Shown: positions 4,945 through 5,637 of the stretch, in pieces | How positions within the stretch are numbered: the stretch's first letter is position 1 | How the letters are laid out: the number at the start of each line of letters is the position of its first letter | NCBI GenBank assembly: GCA_041485905.1 | Contig: JBGPKK010000262.1 | Coordinates: 1-5,637, forward strand | DNA length: 5,637 nt | Source: JAHFUI01 sp041485905 | Lineage (GTDB): Bacteria > Acidobacteriota > Vicinamibacteria > Vicinamibacterales > CAVVIG01 | Reading direction: 5' to 3' | The notes under the pieces: generated by a model | The model's database searches: none | The model's input: the letters and a program-made list of their open reading frames with translations, nothing else | What the model was told of the DNA's origin: nothing | Translations under genes and position numbers: made by a program

Positions 4945-5637
4945 ATGCCTGTTGCGCACCCGGCCACCGGCGCTGTCCTTGAAGGACAGGTCCTCGACAT
5001 CGTCGGCGGTCTTGTCGCCGAACTGGCCGGAGGCGCCGTGCAACGGCCGGCGCTGGACGATTCACTCGACCGCGACCTGGGCATCGGCAGTCTGGAACGC
5101 GTGGAACTGTTGCTCCGCCTGGAGCAAGCGTGCGGCATTCGACTGCCCGATTCGGTCATGGCCGAGGCCGCGACGCCGAAAGAGTTGGTCACGGCGATTC
5201 TTCACGCCGCTCCCGCTGCCCCGGAAGCGGTCCCTCCCGTGCTTCAGCCGGCCACGCATTCGACGACGGCTCCGGCCTCGGCACGCACGCTCGTCGACGT
5301 GCTGCGCTGGCACGCCGAACGGACTCCCGACAGAATTCACATTCATCTGCGCCAGGACGACGGCACCGAGGGACCACTCACGTACGGCGAGCTTCTGAAT
5401 GGCTCGATGGCCGTGAGCGCCGGCCTGCGAACGCTCGGGGTGGGAAAGGGCGACCGGATTGCGTTGATGCTCCGCACCGAGCAGGCCTTCTTCCCGGCTT
5501 TCTGCGGCGCGATCATGGCTGGTGCCGTGCCCGTTCCGATCTATCCGCCATTCCGAGCCGACCAGATCGAAGAGTACGCGCGCCGGCAACGCAGCATCCT
5601 TCGCAACGCCGGTGCGCGCGTGCTCATCACGTTCGAC
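4945..5637 (+). CDS. Acyl carrier domain fused to fatty-acyl-AMP ligase (FAAL-type adenylation domain), 3' end outside window
   Basis: The frame is open to the window end; 231 residues are visible. Residues about 10-88 form an acyl/peptidyl carrier domain with DSLDRDLGIGSLERVELLLR (39-58); Ser49 is the predicted phosphopantetheine attachment site, in GIGSLE rather than the commoner G-D-S-L. An Ala/Pro/Thr-rich linker follows (about 88-113). From residue 115 an ANL-superfamily adenylation domain begins: TLVDVLRWHAERTPDRI, LTYGEL (145-150), LRTLGVGKGDRIALML (161-176), then AIMAGAVPVPIYPPFR (189-204). The PVPIYPP segment is typical of fatty-acyl-AMP ligases, which activate fatty acids as acyl-adenylates and load them on carrier proteins. 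The ATP-binding and catalytic motifs lie beyond the window. An in-frame ATG at 4912 would add 11 residues (in-frame stop at 4897-4899). Neither start has a clear ribosome binding site: GAGG at 4926-4929 is too far from 4945. It is transcribed away from the PAPS-type operon. Confidence 0.88.
   Translation, partial: MPVAHPATGAVLEGQVLDIVGGLVAELAGGAVQRPALDDSLDRDLGIGSLERVELLLRLEQACGIRLPDSVMAEAATPKELVTAILHAAPAAPEAVPPVLQPATHSTTAPASARTLVDVLRWHAERTPDRIHIHLRQDDGTEGPLTYGELLNGSMAVSAGLRTLGVGKGDRIALMLRTEQAFFPAFCGAIMAGAVPVPIYPPFRADQIEEYARRQRSILRNAGARVLITFD

Noticed and set aside
4568..5065. Minus-strand open frame in the same frame as the kinase, upstream of it
   Set aside because: It runs antisense to the carrier-ligase start, is rich in Arg/Pro/Ala typical of shadow frames, has no recognisable motif, and ends in a stop before the kinase.

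Overview
The window is a GC-rich (about 60% or more by eye), gene-dense bacterial segment. It looks like chromosome from a free-living, high-GC lineage. The gene set (NarL-type two-component pair, a Hal2-type PAP phosphatase, a fatty-acyl-AMP-ligase fused to a carrier domain) would fit a soil bacterium such as an Acidobacteriota member, but this taxonomic guess is inference only. No rRNA, tRNA, CRISPR array, transposase or insertion-sequence end was seen.

Layout. (1) Bases 1-1614, plus strand: the 3' part of a PAS-containing histidine kinase of the HisKA_3 (NarL/DegS-like) class, then its probable partner, a LuxR/NarL-type response regulator. The regulator start is set by a good ribosome binding site at 911-916. 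(2) Bases 1615-1824: a convergent intergenic spacer. (3) Bases 4468 down to 1825, minus strand: a tight three-gene operon. In transcription order it holds an aminoglycoside-phosphotransferase-fold kinase, an adenylylsulfate-kinase-like P-loop kinase (3-nt gap) and a Hal2/CysQ-type 3'(2'),5'-bisphosphate nucleotidase (4-nt ATGA overlap). The nucleotidase gene is interrupted by a one-base frameshift near 2209-2222; its N- and C-terminal parts lie in two frames. (4) Bases 4469-4911: a 443-nt divergent intergenic region with a perfect 9-bp inverted repeat but no convincing gene. (5) Bases 4945-5637, plus strand: the start of a protein with an N-terminal acyl-carrier domain followed by a fatty-acyl-AMP-ligase-type adenylation domain; it runs off the window.

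How it may work together. APS kinase makes PAPS, the sulfate donor of sulfotransferases, and Hal2-type enzymes remove the PAP that sulfotransferases leave behind. Together they form a PAPS supply-and-recycling pair. The third gene is a phosphotransferase of unknown substrate, and a divergent carrier-fused acyl-AMP ligase lies next door. A sulfated or phosphorylated lipid pathway is one reading, but no sulfotransferase or ATP sulfurylase is visible here. The P-loop kinase also departs from canonical APS kinases at substrate-side motifs, so its assignment is open. The two-component pair is convergent to the operon and need not regulate it.
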